Assembly (NCBI GenBank): GCA_021732995.1 | Contig: JAKFWA010000002.1 | Coordinates: 37,098 to 101,097, forward strand | Source: Planctomycetaceae bacterium | GTDB lineage: Bacteria; Planctomycetota; Planctomycetia; Planctomycetales; Planctomycetaceae | DNA: 64,000 nt | Direction: 5' to 3' | Shown here: positions 39,840-49,390 of the stretch, one piece after another | Layout of the letters: every line of letters starts with the position of its first letter | How positions within the stretch are numbered: position 1 is the first letter of the stretch | Made by a program: the position numbers and the translations under genes | The notes under the pieces: model-generated | What the model was told of the DNA's origin: nothing | What the model saw: the letters and a program-made list of their open reading frames with translations, nothing else | Databases searched by the model: none

Positions 39840-40021
39840 TCCGAAAAGTTTCTCAAAAGACCGCCTCCGGACTGCCAACCGCTCGGGTTGATCTCGTTCA
39901 GAACGCGGCGGAACGGTGGAAGTCATGGCCCCATCCAGTCATGCTTCAAGCCGTTCATCGAAGAGGCTCGACTCCGATGAAGCAGAGGTGAGAGCGAAAA
40001 CGGATTCAGCAGCCGAGGTGT

Positions 40022-40930
40022 ATGATGCAGGTTCGTCGATGCGTGCTGATCGCAGTGTTGATGGTCGAGTCGCTGTGGTCTTTCTCCGTGTCCGCCCAGG
40101 AGACCATCGTCAACAAGCCGAAAGTCCCGGGCCAGTTCATCCTGCATCAACGCAGCCGCTCCGAGACGATGAAGGACAGCGGAGAGTGGAAAGAACAAAC
40201 TAAAGAGTCGGTTTGGAACTGCTCGGAAACGGTCATCATCATCTGCGACATGTGGGATGACCATTACTGCAAGTCGGCCGCGGAACGGGTTTCCGACATG
40301 GCGCCGCGGATGAACGCGGTTCTGACAGCCGCCCGCAATCACGGCGCCACCGTCATACACGCACCCAGCGGCGTAACCTACCTCTACGCTGACATGCCGC
40401 AGCGCAAGCGGATGCAGCAGGCGAAGAAGGTCAAGCCGGAACTGCCGCTCGAAGCCTGGTGCTATGTAGATCCAAAGCGGGAGCCCGAACTGCCGATTGA
40501 TGTCTCGAAGCAGCCGTGCGACGACCCGATCATCGGGGCCTACGTGCAGAAGTTCACACGGCAGCATCCCGGTCTGACCATCAGCGGGTGGGATGGAGTC
40601 AGCGACAACGGCGAAGAAATCTACAGCTACCTGAAACAGGAAGGGCTGAAGAACATCGTGCTGATGGGCGTGCACACGAATATGTGCGTGCTGGGGCGCC
40701 CGTTCGGGATTCGGCAAATGGTCAAGCAAGGTTTCAACGTGGTACTGGCCCGCGACCTGACCGATGCGATGTACGACCCCCGCGAAAAGCCGTATGTCAG
40801 CCACACGCGCGGCACCGAACTGGTCGTCGAGCACATCGAGAAGTACTGGTGCCCGTCAATCGGCAGTGAAGACCTGACGCGCGTGGCGCGGGGCTCGGCG
40901 GATCCGAAGCCGAAGAAGTCTGCAGACTGA
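40022..40930 (+). CDS. secreted isochorismatase-family cysteine hydrolase
   Basis: 302 residues. A signal peptide is present (CVLIAVLMVESLWSFSVSAQ). The core shows IICDMWDDHYCKSA, with the catalytic aspartate region, and VLMGVHTNMCVLGRPFGIRQM, with the family nucleophile cysteine in the usual position after a His-Thr-Asn stretch. The family includes isochorismatases, nicotinamidases and N-carbamoyl amidohydrolases; secreted versions are common in planctomycete genomes. The catalytic lysine could not be placed with certainty, and a large insert between aspartate and cysteine carries extra cysteines. The reaction is not predictable. Start ATG at 40022 or 40025. Confidence 0.87.
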   Translation: MMQVRRCVLIAVLMVESLWSFSVSAQETIVNKPKVPGQFILHQRSRSETMKDSGEWKEQTKESVWNCSETVIIICDMWDDHYCKSAAERVSDMAPRMNAVLTAARNHGATVIHAPSGVTYLYADMPQRKRMQQAKKVKPELPLEAWCYVDPKREPELPIDVSKQPCDDPIIGAYVQKFTRQHPGLTISGWDGVSDNGEEIYSYLKQEGLKNIVLMGVHTNMCVLGRPFGIRQMVKQGFNVVLARDLTDAMYDPREKPYVSHTRGTELVVEHIEKYWCPSIGSEDLTRVARGSADPKPKKSAD

Positions 40931-41503
40931 ATCCACGACGCAGTCAACATCAGCGAGACGCGCCATACTTATCTGCGGCCGCTAGGAAGCCGATTTGTCG
41001 CCCCATCGCGAGTGCCTGGCATCGAGTCCAATCGCTCAGCCGCAGGCGGGGAGGCGATCGGGCGGGGCCTCATTCTCGTCATAGCCGCGCCCATCGTCAC
41101 AAACACATCAGAGACCCCAGTCTGACTGATGCGGTCGTCACAACCGGACTCGTCAGGAACGTCGCGCCTGCTAGGTCCGTGCTGTCTCTCCCAGGCCGAA
41201 CGGCCGTCACCGACGGTAACACCGCCACTTCCCACGCTGCTTTCCTGTCTCGCCACGAAAGAAATCGCTTGGCCGCATGAAATCGCTTTCAGCAGGCCGA
41301 AAACTTTGACTGTGTTACGCATACTGCCGCTGCAAAGCGGACACTCCATTCTCGGGCGTTCGCCCGAACCCGTTCGCAGTCAGTCAGAAGACATCAGGAC
41401 CGCTAGCAACCTTGTGTGTCTTGTGGCTGGAGGCGTCGGAAACATGTGCAACTGGAGTGAAACATCAATTGGTTTCTGTTTCTACATTCGAGGAGTTCCC
41501 GGA
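40931..41503. other. 573-bp upstream region of the cysteine-rich gene
   Basis: No gene is called. The frame of the cysteine-rich protein stays open back to 41129, and a minus frame spans 40969-41349, but neither encodes recognisable protein. A GC-rich inverted repeat lies at 41352-41367, and a GAGGAG ribosome-binding site at about 41490 precedes the ATG at 41504. Confidence 0.4.
41352..41367. repeat. inverted repeat upstream of the cysteine-rich gene
   Basis: TCGGGCG (41352-41358) and CGCCCGA (41361-41367) are perfect arms separated by TT. It lies about 137 bases before the ATG at 41504, a plausible operator position. Confidence 0.35.
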
Positions 41504-42136
41504 ATGAAGTGGACCACCCTGACCAAAGCTTTGCTGGTCGTGGCTGCGAGCGTCGGCAGTGCCCAAGCCGGTTTGTTCGACCACCACGGACCATGTTGTG
41601 CCCCGACTTGTGCGGCCCCACAAGCGAAGAGCTGTGCGGCTCCCTGTGCACCAGCTTGTGCTCCACAGGCTGTGACCTGTGCAGCTCCGGCTGCCTGTGC
41701 GCCCGCTTGTGCTCCTCAAGCCGTGACCTGCGCCGCTCCCGCGGCCTGTGCACCGGCTTGTGCTCCTAAGGCTGCAAGCTGCGCCGCACCATGTGCGCCA
41801 GCTTGTGCTCCTCAGGCTGCGACCTGTGCAGCTCCATGTGCGCCAGCTTGTGCTCCAGCAGCTCCCAGCTGCTGCGCTCCAGCTCAGCCATGCTGCAACA
41901 GCGGCTGCTGCCACAAGAAGCACTTCAGCTTGCCGAAGCTGTGCCTGCCAAAGATCAACAAGTGCGACTGGCACTTGCCGAAGCTCAACAGCTGCGGCTG
42001 CAACATGCCGAAGTTCGAGCTGCCCAAGCTGAACCTCTGCAAGAAGAATCGTTGCTGCAATAGCTGCGCTCCAAGCTGCGCGGTTCCGACCTGTGCAGCT
42101 CCCTGTGCGCCGACCTGTGCGGCTCCTGGCCACTAA
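41504..42136 (+). CDS. secreted cysteine-rich (36 Cys) low-complexity protein
   Basis: 210 residues with a signal peptide (ALLVVAASVGSAQA). The mature chain is built of Cys-Ala-Pro repeats (CAAPCAPACAP, CAAPAACAPACAP) spaced by short QAVT/KAAS/QAAT linkers, then a CC-rich stretch, a basic region with repeated LPKL motifs, and a final Cys-Ala-Pro block. I count 36 cysteines, about 17% of the protein. No metallothionein or known disulfide family matches. A GAGGAG site precedes the ATG. Planctomycete cell walls have been described as proteinaceous and cystine-rich, so a cross-linked wall or coat component is a reasonable inference. A strong terminator lies 280 bp downstream. Confidence 0.8.
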   Translation: MKWTTLTKALLVVAASVGSAQAGLFDHHGPCCAPTCAAPQAKSCAAPCAPACAPQAVTCAAPAACAPACAPQAVTCAAPAACAPACAPKAASCAAPCAPACAPQAATCAAPCAPACAPAAPSCCAPAQPCCNSGCCHKKHFSLPKLCLPKINKCDWHLPKLNSCGCNMPKFELPKLNLCKKNRCCNSCAPSCAVPTCAAPCAPTCAAPGH

Positions 42137-42414
42137 GCTGAGACACGTCAGCTTCAACTGACCATGTTGGAGCTGACCTCTCTTCTCTAGTCGCAAACTC
42201 GGTCTGCTCGACGAACAACCCCTTTGACTCTCCCAGTTCATACGTTCGTCGAGCTGCCGATTTCTCTGTCGAGGCTCTCTTCTGACGCTACAACCAGATT
42301 CACCTGCCTCTGACTGATCGTGCTGTTGGTATAAGCCATCTCCTTTACGACGCCGTCGTATGGCGTATTAAGTTCTCGACCTTGTCCTGACAGTGATCGA
42401 TCATCCACATAATA

Positions 42415-42456
42415 CCGAGGCGGCTGGAGTCATGACCCAGCCGCCTCGGTTGTTTT
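42415..42456 (+). terminator. strong Rho-independent terminator
   Basis: A perfect 13-bp stem, CCGAGGCGGCTGG (42415-42427) and CCAGCCGCCTCGG (42437-42449), with a 9-base loop, is followed by TTGTTTTTA. It lies downstream of the cysteine-rich gene and before the convergent stop at 42501. It is 278 bases past the stop codon, so the transcript has a long 3' untranslated region. Confidence 0.9.
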
Positions 42457-42500
42457 TATTCGCGGACTTCGGCGAGGCGTCTTCCGAAGTCGCGGCTCAG

Positions 42501-45500
42501 CTAATTCCCTGCAGACGCGGGACGCAACAAGCGAGCTTGATTCGCCGGAACGATCAACTCGGCTTTCAGCAGGTGAGTGGAGGCGTTCGCGATGGGGAAG
42601 AAGTTTATGGATAGCGCACGATCGTTATGCGGGAGTTGGTGGGGCAAGAAAGTGACTCGTTTCGGGTCGCCGGTGAAGGTAAAGACTTCCTTCCCGTCTA
42701 CGACGGCATTGATCTGTACGTGTTCGTTGTCCGTCGGAGCGACGTTGACGACCAGTTCATGCGACTGTCCATCGAACAGGACATTCTCCAGTCGCGTTGG
42801 TTTGTCGCCAAATGTATAACTTTTCCAGCCCCACTGATTGGGCACCTTCATGCGCACGTCCTCGCCGAGTATTCCAAATTCAGTATAACGACCAGCAATC
42901 GGCAGTATGACCGAGTAGTTACCTCGCGAGAGCCTGAAGACCGTTCGAAATGAGTAACGCTCGCCGGGGTCGACAGGAAAGTTCACCCTGTGATTTACAT
43001 TGGTGCCGACGGTGAAGATGCCCGTTGGTTCCGCTTCCCACTTACCCACAGCTACGTCTTTAGTCAGATCGAGCAACTGCAACAGGTCGATGTTGGTACC
43101 TTCGATTGGCACCGCAGGAAACTCCGGCGGTACAGTCTGTGTAGTCACTGAACCCGACCCAACATTGAGTTTGATCCACTTCGCGCCGGAGATCCGCCCG
43201 TGATGCTCATTGGGTGAGGAGTCGTGCAGGATGTCACCTTCACCTTCATCGAAGCGATAGAGGGCGACCGTGTCGCTTTCGACTTCGAACTCTGCGGGTG
43301 GTGTGAAATCCTCGCGATACTTCGCGATTCTGGAAAATCGCAATGCGTCGATCGTGCCTTTGAAATCCCGGCCGATGCGAAACTTCTTGGCAGGTCGGTC
43401 TTGCTCCGGGACAGGCGCCCCCGCTCCGATTGTTTTTCCAGCAAGCTTGCCATTCACATAGAGGCGCCGTTCCTGCCCATCATTCACGCCCGCGAGATGA
43501 AGTCGCTGCGGCACGCCGCTCGGGGCGGGAGTTCTTGCTTCGCCATGAAAGGTATAGAACCAGAATTCGCGGGTGTTTCGCGAGAGATTGCCGTTGAACG
43601 ACTCCAGTATAAACTGATGATCGCGCTCTCCGTTTGTGCTTGTCACCCAGGCGTCGATGGTAACGATCGTTCCTGGCCAGGATGGGTTGGCTTCCATCGA
43701 CACAAAATGGCCAATATCAAACTCGAGCGCGGACTTTACTGACGACGCGGGACGTCTGCTGTCCGCAACGGGTGCTGAGCGTTTTTCGGGAACTGGCAGG
43801 ACGACGCGCCCGAATCCCGAATACTGGTGAGCCGACAGGCCAAAGCCCGTCAGTCTGCCAAAGCTATTGATCGTATTCAGGTCGACTCCGCCATCAGACC
43901 ATGATGTTCCACCGCGTCTGACTGCGAATTTACCGGTGATATCCGCTGGATCTGTGACCAGGCTGGTAGCCTCAGCCAAATATTTGGCGCGATAACCCAC
44001 GGAACGGTCCCAGACCCACTCGTCTGCTCCACCATACATGTCAAATAAACCGAACGGATTGGGCAGGACATTGCTGCCCGCCCGGTCGCGCTGATAGTTA
44101 CCCAGGCGTGCTCGAATCTGTTCCACGTTGCCGGAAGAGTGGCCGAAGAACCAGAACGTATCAGTGCCTGCCCGGCACGCGAACTCCCATTGGGCTTCGG
44201 TGGGTAATCGATAACCGTCCGCGTTATCGACCAGCGTCACTTCCTGGTCGGAAACCTTGTAAGCGGGAGTGAGACCGGTCCGTTCACTGAGTTTGTTACA
44301 GAAGGCGATGGCATCGTGCCAGCCGAGATCATTACGCAGCGACGAGTACTCGTTGTCTGCCTGGACCTGATTCGGCACTTTATCCATCAACGCGCGGTAT
44401 TCGCGGATTCGAACTTCGTCGACACCCATGTAGAACGGTTTGGTAATACGCACTCGGTGGCGCGATTGAGCAGCTTCGAGATCCGCGCGCAACGGCTTCT
44501 CGAGCAGTGCCATGATCTTGTCCCCATCCGGCAGGGCGTCGAAATCCAGCCCCATCATGAATTCGCCCGGAGGGATCAACCGAAAGTTCATACCGAGGTC
44601 GTTCGTGTATTCAGTGGGAACGCCGAGGTACTGTGCCCAGGCTTGCTGGTGTTGAAGAGCTTGCTCGGCGTCAAACGGAAACACAGCCATCGGCGGGCGT
44701 TGCGCTTCGGCGGGCGACTTGACGGTCGGAACTGTCGCGACAGCAGTGGCCGGCTGAGTCGGCGATTTGACCAGCAATCGCGGCTCAAGCCAGAAAGCAT
44801 GCGCTCCGAAGTTGCGTCCCGGACATTGCACTTCGAGTCGCAGCTCTTTCACCCCGTGAACAGAAACCTGGAACGCCTCGCCATCGCCCTTTTTTGTTTG
44901 CGGTCGCGAGGTCCACAAAACATTGCCGTCGCCCAGAATTCGAAACGTCAGCGGGGAATCCGGTTGATAACCGGGGTTGTCGGTAATTGCCGCAGTGCCT
45001 TCGAACGCAGCAAACGCACCTTCGATGTTGTAGACGACATGGCCGCCCTTCTCGCCATGCGGATGCAGCATCAGCGCATGATCAGGACTTGATCCCCGCC
45101 AGATGATCTGCGCGCCGGTATGGTCGACACCTCGCTTGCCCAGGATGGGGTAGCACGAGAACTCACCTTCCTTCAGGTCGTCGATATAGACCGGCAGGTT
45201 CGTCTCCAGCGACTTGCTGGCCAGTTGAGTCGGGGTGGGCGACGATAGCAGCGGGCGCAACCATTTCGCTTCAACGAAACGTACGTGGTGACTATTTCCG
45301 GAGTCGTCATTGGCGAGGCTCCCCACGCCTTCGTCGAAGTGCCACAAGCCCAGCGTGTCGGCATCCGGAGTAAAACGTGTTTCGGGAGTGAAGTTCTCGT
45401 CGTAGCGTGCAACCTTGGAAACACGGGCTTCGTCAATCACGGCTTCCAGCCCACCGAGCGTCAGGCCGGCATCTGACGGGCTCAACGGCGTGTCCAGTTC

Positions 45501-48392
45501 GGCTTCTCGATGCGCGAGCTTGCCATCGACAAAGATCGAGGCAATTTTCCCGGTACGCACGGCCGCCACATGCGTGCGTTGGCCTGCCACCAACCGCACG
45601 GGACTCATCAGTCCTTGAAACTGGTTGGTTCGTTGCAGCCCCAGACTCCAACCGCTGTTCTTGCCATCGGGAGAAACGAACAGGCTGTTCTGTTGCGAGA
45701 TGCCCATGACATGCTGGGTGCTCCGCATCTCGGTCCAGCGCGGTGTGACATAGAGTTCAAGAGTCCTCGGTCCCTCGACGCCGAGCTTCAAAGTCGGGGC
45801 GTGGAGGTATCCAAATCCACCAACTTCAACCGCGTTGTCACCCAGCGGTTCAAAGATCGTAGCCACCTCAGGAGGGGCCTGAAGACTTTGGCGCCGTGCA
45901 TCAGGCGTATCATCAAAGCGTCGTACCAGTCGGAAGCCGAGATCCATTCGAGTTGAGGATGGAGTGAGCCCTCCGCGCATGCCGTTCCGTACCATCACTC
46001 GCGGTTCGTTGAACCCCGAGCCGCGATGCACTCGATTGTCGCTGAAGGGCGGCCCGACGGGATCAGTTGTGGAATCCGCACTGACGGCCAGCACGAAGTT
46101 GTCCTGACACCATTCAGCAACGTTGCCGAGCATGTCGTGCAAGCCGAAAGGGTTGGCAGTCAAAGCACCCACAGGCTTGGGAATACGTTCCTGCTGTTCT
46201 ACCCAGGCCAAGTCTTCGAGTTTCCCCTCAATCGGCCACGGGTCCACCGTTCCAGCCCGGCACGCGAACTCCCATTCGGCTTCGGTCGGCAACGAGTACG
46301 TCGCCTTCTCGCGGCGGCTCAGCCAGTCCGCGAAAGCCACGGCGTCATGCCAGGTGATATGCGACAGCGCCGTCTGTGTAGGCGCGCCGGGTTTACGCAG
46401 GGTGCGCCATTCGTCATTCCTGCGTCCGTCGATCGTTGACTCATGACCCGTCGCATCGACGAAGCGGGCAAATTGTTCTGCAGTGACTTCATTCACGCCG
46501 ATCGCGAACGGTTGTGTGAGCGTGACATCGTGTTGCGTAGCAGAACTCGTCAGCAAATTGTTCGCCCAACCTGTACTCAATGGCTGCTGAAGTTCTTCCA
46601 CTTCCGACGCTGTCAGTCCCATGCGGAACGTACCCGGCGGGATGACGCGGAACTTCATGCCGACGGAGTTCTCGAACTCCGCCGGCACGTCCAGCGACTT
46701 CGCCCACGCCGCTTGCTGAGCCTTCGCCTTCACGGCATCAAACGGCGCGATCAGCGGCTTTGCTTCTTCTAGAGGAGTCGGTTCAATGCCAGACGCAGGC
46801 TGGATCGCCAGTGATTTATCGGGGGTGTTAATCATGGACGCCACGACCCCAATGGCCAGCAGCGGTGCAATCAGCAACAAGGCGACCTTGAACCAGCCTG
46901 TCATCCCGGTCTTCGGCAGCGTCGTTTCAGGTGCTTCTTGAATGTCATCGGTGCGTGAAGCAGAACTGTTGCCCAGGTTCGTCTGAGTTTCCGAACGCTG
47001 CTGCCGATCGGTGGTCGGATCGTTCGAAGAGACCTGATCTGCTGGAAACAGATAGGGAGCAGTTGCATCCGAGCCACTCATGCGTTGGAAAAGCGCGGAC
47101 GGCATCGTAGGCATGTGAATCGCCGGAGCTTGCGGCTCCCAGACACCTCGCGCGAGCGCGTTGAGATCCGCTCCGCTGACGAATGGCCTCAAGGCCGCTG
47201 CCACTTCAGCGGGCGTTTGGAAGCGTGTATCCGGGTCGCGCGCCAGCATGCGCTGCAAGAGTTCAGACAAGCCGGAAGGCAAATCAGCGCGCACTGTCGA
47301 AAGCAGCGGCGCGTCCTGTGTTGTGATCGCCTCCAGCCGCTTCATTGGCAGGCTGTCCGAGAACGGCGCGCGTCCCGACAGCAGTTTGAACAGCGTCGCG
47401 CCGAGGCTGTAAATGTCCGCCCGCACGTCCACGTCATGACTGTTATCGACCTGCTCGGGAGCGATGTAGTCCAACGTGCCCATTAACTGTCCGGTGCTCG
47501 TGAGTTCGCTGAACACAGCGGGCGAAGACAGTCCGGCGATCGCGATACCACGGTCGTCCTCCAGTAACGCCAGACCGAAGTCGAGCACCCGCACGACGGC
47601 CGGTTCGTCATGAGCGTGCTGAACCGCATCGGGACTTACGGAGATCATCAGGTTCGACGGCTTGATGTCGCGATGCACCAACCCGCGCCGATGCGCATAG
47701 TCCAAACCGACGGCCGCCTGACGCGCGATCTCACAGGCGTCTTCGGATCGTAGTTCCCCCACCCGCGAGATCACCGTCGAAACGTCCGGCCCATGTACAT
47801 ACTCCATCACCAGAAAGTGGACGCCTTCGTGCTCGCCTGCGTCCATCGCGCGGACGATGTGGGGATGTTCGAGCCGTCCGACTGCGCGCATCTCGCGTTC
47901 AAAGCGAGACACTGCGTCCTTGTCCTTCATCCGATCCGCCGACAGGACCTTGATGGCGACCATCCGCTCCAGATGCAGGTGCAGGGCCTGATAGACCGAC
48001 CCCATGCCGCCGCGACCGATCTGTCTCAGCAGCAGATACTGGCCGAACCGCACACCCTTGGGAGCAATCGGCGGCATATCGGGTTCAGGGGACTTGACCC
48101 ACTCACCGGTTCCGAAGCCCGACGTCGATTGCTCAACAAGCCGCTGCACGCACTCCTGACACGCGGCTTCATCCAGAAAGCCTTCCGGTTGAGCCTCTAC
48201 CTGCAACGCTTTCACTAGAGTGTCGCCGGACGCACTCAGCCGCTCCATCCGCAGTTGGCAGGTTTCGCAGGAGTCAATGTGCGTCGCCACATCATCAATC
48301 GCCTCGGTGGCCAATCGGCCGACCGCAAAGTTGCGGATGATCTCTGGTGACGGACATTGCCAGGACACGGCGCTCTCCGAATTAAGGCCCAC
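42501..48392 (-). CDS. giant Ser/Thr kinase with two FGE/SUMF1 domains, LamG and NPCBM domains
   Basis: 1963 residues. In order: a short N-terminal domain with HIDSCETC (about 38-45), the H-x3-C-x2-C core of zinc anti-sigma (zf-HC2) modules; a kinase domain (about 115-400) with GRGGMG, VAIKVL, HRDIKPSN and DFG; one TM helix (about 502-521); a formylglycine-generating-enzyme-like (SUMF1) domain (about 570-815) with PTEAEWEFACRAG and GNVAEW; a LamG-like domain (about 855-1055); an NPCBM domain (about 1067-1210); a second SUMF1-like domain (about 1264-1530); a second LamG-like domain (about 1550-1747) and a C-terminal β region. The start is GTG at 48390-48392; no ribosome-binding site is obvious. 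The sigma factor gene lies 180 bp upstream on the same strand. Signal and substrate are unknown. Confidence 0.92.
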   Translation of the reverse strand: MGLNSESAVSWQCPSPEIIRNFAVGRLATEAIDDVATHIDSCETCQLRMERLSASGDTLVKALQVEAQPEGFLDEAACQECVQRLVEQSTSGFGTGEWVKSPEPDMPPIAPKGVRFGQYLLLRQIGRGGMGSVYQALHLHLERMVAIKVLSADRMKDKDAVSRFEREMRAVGRLEHPHIVRAMDAGEHEGVHFLVMEYVHGPDVSTVISRVGELRSEDACEIARQAAVGLDYAHRRGLVHRDIKPSNLMISVSPDAVQHAHDEPAVVRVLDFGLALLEDDRGIAIAGLSSPAVFSELTSTGQLMGTLDYIAPEQVDNSHDVDVRADIYSLGATLFKLLSGRAPFSDSLPMKRLEAITTQDAPLLSTVRADLPSGLSELLQRMLARDPDTRFQTPAEVAAALRPFVSGADLNALARGVWEPQAPAIHMPTMPSALFQRMSGSDATAPYLFPADQVSSNDPTTDRQQRSETQTNLGNSSASRTDDIQEAPETTLPKTGMTGWFKVALLLIAPLLAIGVVASMINTPDKSLAIQPASGIEPTPLEEAKPLIAPFDAVKAKAQQAAWAKSLDVPAEFENSVGMKFRVIPPGTFRMGLTASEVEELQQPLSTGWANNLLTSSATQHDVTLTQPFAIGVNEVTAEQFARFVDATGHESTIDGRRNDEWRTLRKPGAPTQTALSHITWHDAVAFADWLSRREKATYSLPTEAEWEFACRAGTVDPWPIEGKLEDLAWVEQQERIPKPVGALTANPFGLHDMLGNVAEWCQDNFVLAVSADSTTDPVGPPFSDNRVHRGSGFNEPRVMVRNGMRGGLTPSSTRMDLGFRLVRRFDDTPDARRQSLQAPPEVATIFEPLGDNAVEVGGFGYLHAPTLKLGVEGPRTLELYVTPRWTEMRSTQHVMGISQQNSLFVSPDGKNSGWSLGLQRTNQFQGLMSPVRLVAGQRTHVAAVRTGKIASIFVDGKLAHREAELDTPLSPSDAGLTLGGLEAVIDEARVSKVARYDENFTPETRFTPDADTLGLWHFDEGVGSLANDDSGNSHHVRFVEAKWLRPLLSSPTPTQLASKSLETNLPVYIDDLKEGEFSCYPILGKRGVDHTGAQIIWRGSSPDHALMLHPHGEKGGHVVYNIEGAFAAFEGTAAITDNPGYQPDSPLTFRILGDGNVLWTSRPQTKKGDGEAFQVSVHGVKELRLEVQCPGRNFGAHAFWLEPRLLVKSPTQPATAVATVPTVKSPAEAQRPPMAVFPFDAEQALQHQQAWAQYLGVPTEYTNDLGMNFRLIPPGEFMMGLDFDALPDGDKIMALLEKPLRADLEAAQSRHRVRITKPFYMGVDEVRIREYRALMDKVPNQVQADNEYSSLRNDLGWHDAIAFCNKLSERTGLTPAYKVSDQEVTLVDNADGYRLPTEAQWEFACRAGTDTFWFFGHSSGNVEQIRARLGNYQRDRAGSNVLPNPFGLFDMYGGADEWVWDRSVGYRAKYLAEATSLVTDPADITGKFAVRRGGTSWSDGGVDLNTINSFGRLTGFGLSAHQYSGFGRVVLPVPEKRSAPVADSRRPASSVKSALEFDIGHFVSMEANPSWPGTIVTIDAWVTSTNGERDHQFILESFNGNLSRNTREFWFYTFHGEARTPAPSGVPQRLHLAGVNDGQERRLYVNGKLAGKTIGAGAPVPEQDRPAKKFRIGRDFKGTIDALRFSRIAKYREDFTPPAEFEVESDTVALYRFDEGEGDILHDSSPNEHHGRISGAKWIKLNVGSGSVTTQTVPPEFPAVPIEGTNIDLLQLLDLTKDVAVGKWEAEPTGIFTVGTNVNHRVNFPVDPGERYSFRTVFRLSRGNYSVILPIAGRYTEFGILGEDVRMKVPNQWGWKSYTFGDKPTRLENVLFDGQSHELVVNVAPTDNEHVQINAVVDGKEVFTFTGDPKRVTFLPHQLPHNDRALSINFFPIANASTHLLKAELIVPANQARLLRPASAGN

Positions 48393-48572
48393 TCGGTGAT
48401 CAAACTGCGTGGTGAGTCAAACGCGATGCGGTTACCGATGCCTTCCAACCAGCCTGATTCGGGCAAATTCGGACACTTAGGGCGCGCTCTCCTGAAGTGT
48501 TATAGATGGAAAACCTCTTTTATTCGCAAAAGTCTGACAGAAAAAACTCAGCGTTGAGGCTTTTGAATCAAC

Positions 48573-49151
48573 TTAGAGTGGCTCGCCCAATTCCGTTCGC
48601 AGACGCTGCAGAACTCGCGATTTAGCCTTGTAGACCGCCGCGACCGACATCCCGAGTTCATGAGCTACCGCCGCCGGAGCAACTCCGTCCAGCACAACGC
48701 GCCAGAATGCCAGCCAGGTGGTCTCTTCGAAGTCGGACTCGATCAGCATCAACGCCCGCTTGGCGAGATTCGGAATTCCGGCTTCGATCGACCCTTCGGA
48801 AGCCGCCGGCAGATTGAGCAATTTCAGGTGCGCCGTGGTGCCACCAGATCCTTGGGGCTGACCTGAGGTCTTGCGGAAGTAGTCCTTCAACCGGTTGCGA
48901 GTCACTCCGAACAGCCAGCTCCGAAACCGTCCGTCCAGACGTTCCGGGTCAAACTTGTCGATGGACTGATACACGGAGCAAAATACGTCCTGCACCAGGT
49001 CCGCCGCATCGGTGTCCTGCAAGCCACACTGCCGAGCCCATGAATAGACCATAGGCCCGTACGTCTGCACGACGCGCTCCCACGCCTCAGGCCGCCGCTG
49101 TTTGGCCGCCTTGATCATACCTGTTGAAGTAGAGAGTGACTGCACCGTCAT
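48573..49151 (-). CDS. RNA polymerase sigma factor, sigma-70/ECF type
   Basis: 192 residues. Region 2 is recognisable in DLVQDVFCSVYQSIDKFDPERLDGRFRSWLFGVTRN, and region 4 in the C-terminal helix-turn-helix APAAVAHELGMSVAAVYKAKSRVLQRL. It lacks regions 1 and 3, as ECF factors do. It directs RNA polymerase to a special promoter set. The kinase with a putative zinc anti-sigma-like N-terminus is encoded next, so that protein is the likely partner (inference from adjacency; ECF genes beside kinases are a known planctomycete arrangement). The start is ATG at 49151. Confidence 0.92.
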   Translation of the reverse strand: MTVQSLSTSTGMIKAAKQRRPEAWERVVQTYGPMVYSWARQCGLQDTDAADLVQDVFCSVYQSIDKFDPERLDGRFRSWLFGVTRNRLKDYFRKTSGQPQGSGGTTAHLKLLNLPAASEGSIEAGIPNLAKRALMLIESDFEETTWLAFWRVVLDGVAPAAVAHELGMSVAAVYKAKSRVLQRLRTELGEPL

Positions 49152-49390
49152 CTCGAATACCTGTTGCCCGCAGTAAAACCTTCAACGCACCGCATCTTGA
49201 CACCTTGGTCCCTCAGGACGCCAGAGTCAATCAACAGATGTTTTCCACAATTCACCCAGGAGTTCGCCATCAAGATCGAACATGATGCCGATCGTTTCTG
49301 ACGCTCGGTTGTTTGTCGTAACGGTTTGCCAGACTATCAAAGCTGTCCCGCCAGGTTCTCCACCCGATCAAACCAACGAAGAAATCGCTC

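Noticed and set aside
41129-41503. 125-codon upstream extension of the cysteine-rich protein
   Set aside because: The frame is open by chance; the ATG at 41504 has a GAGGAG site and begins a signal peptide.
48499-48529. Possible promoter for the FGE kinase: TTGCGA and TATAAC on the minus strand
   Set aside because: The spacer is 19 bases and the -35 box is poor, so it is too weak to call.
48540-48556. CTCA/TGAG pair with a T-run after the sigma factor gene
   Set aside because: The stem is only 4 bp, too weak for an intrinsic terminator.
49231-49255. TTTTCCACA, a DnaA-box-like match
   Set aside because: A single isolated match, without further boxes or AT-rich unwinding element or dnaA/dnaN genes nearby, does not indicate an origin.
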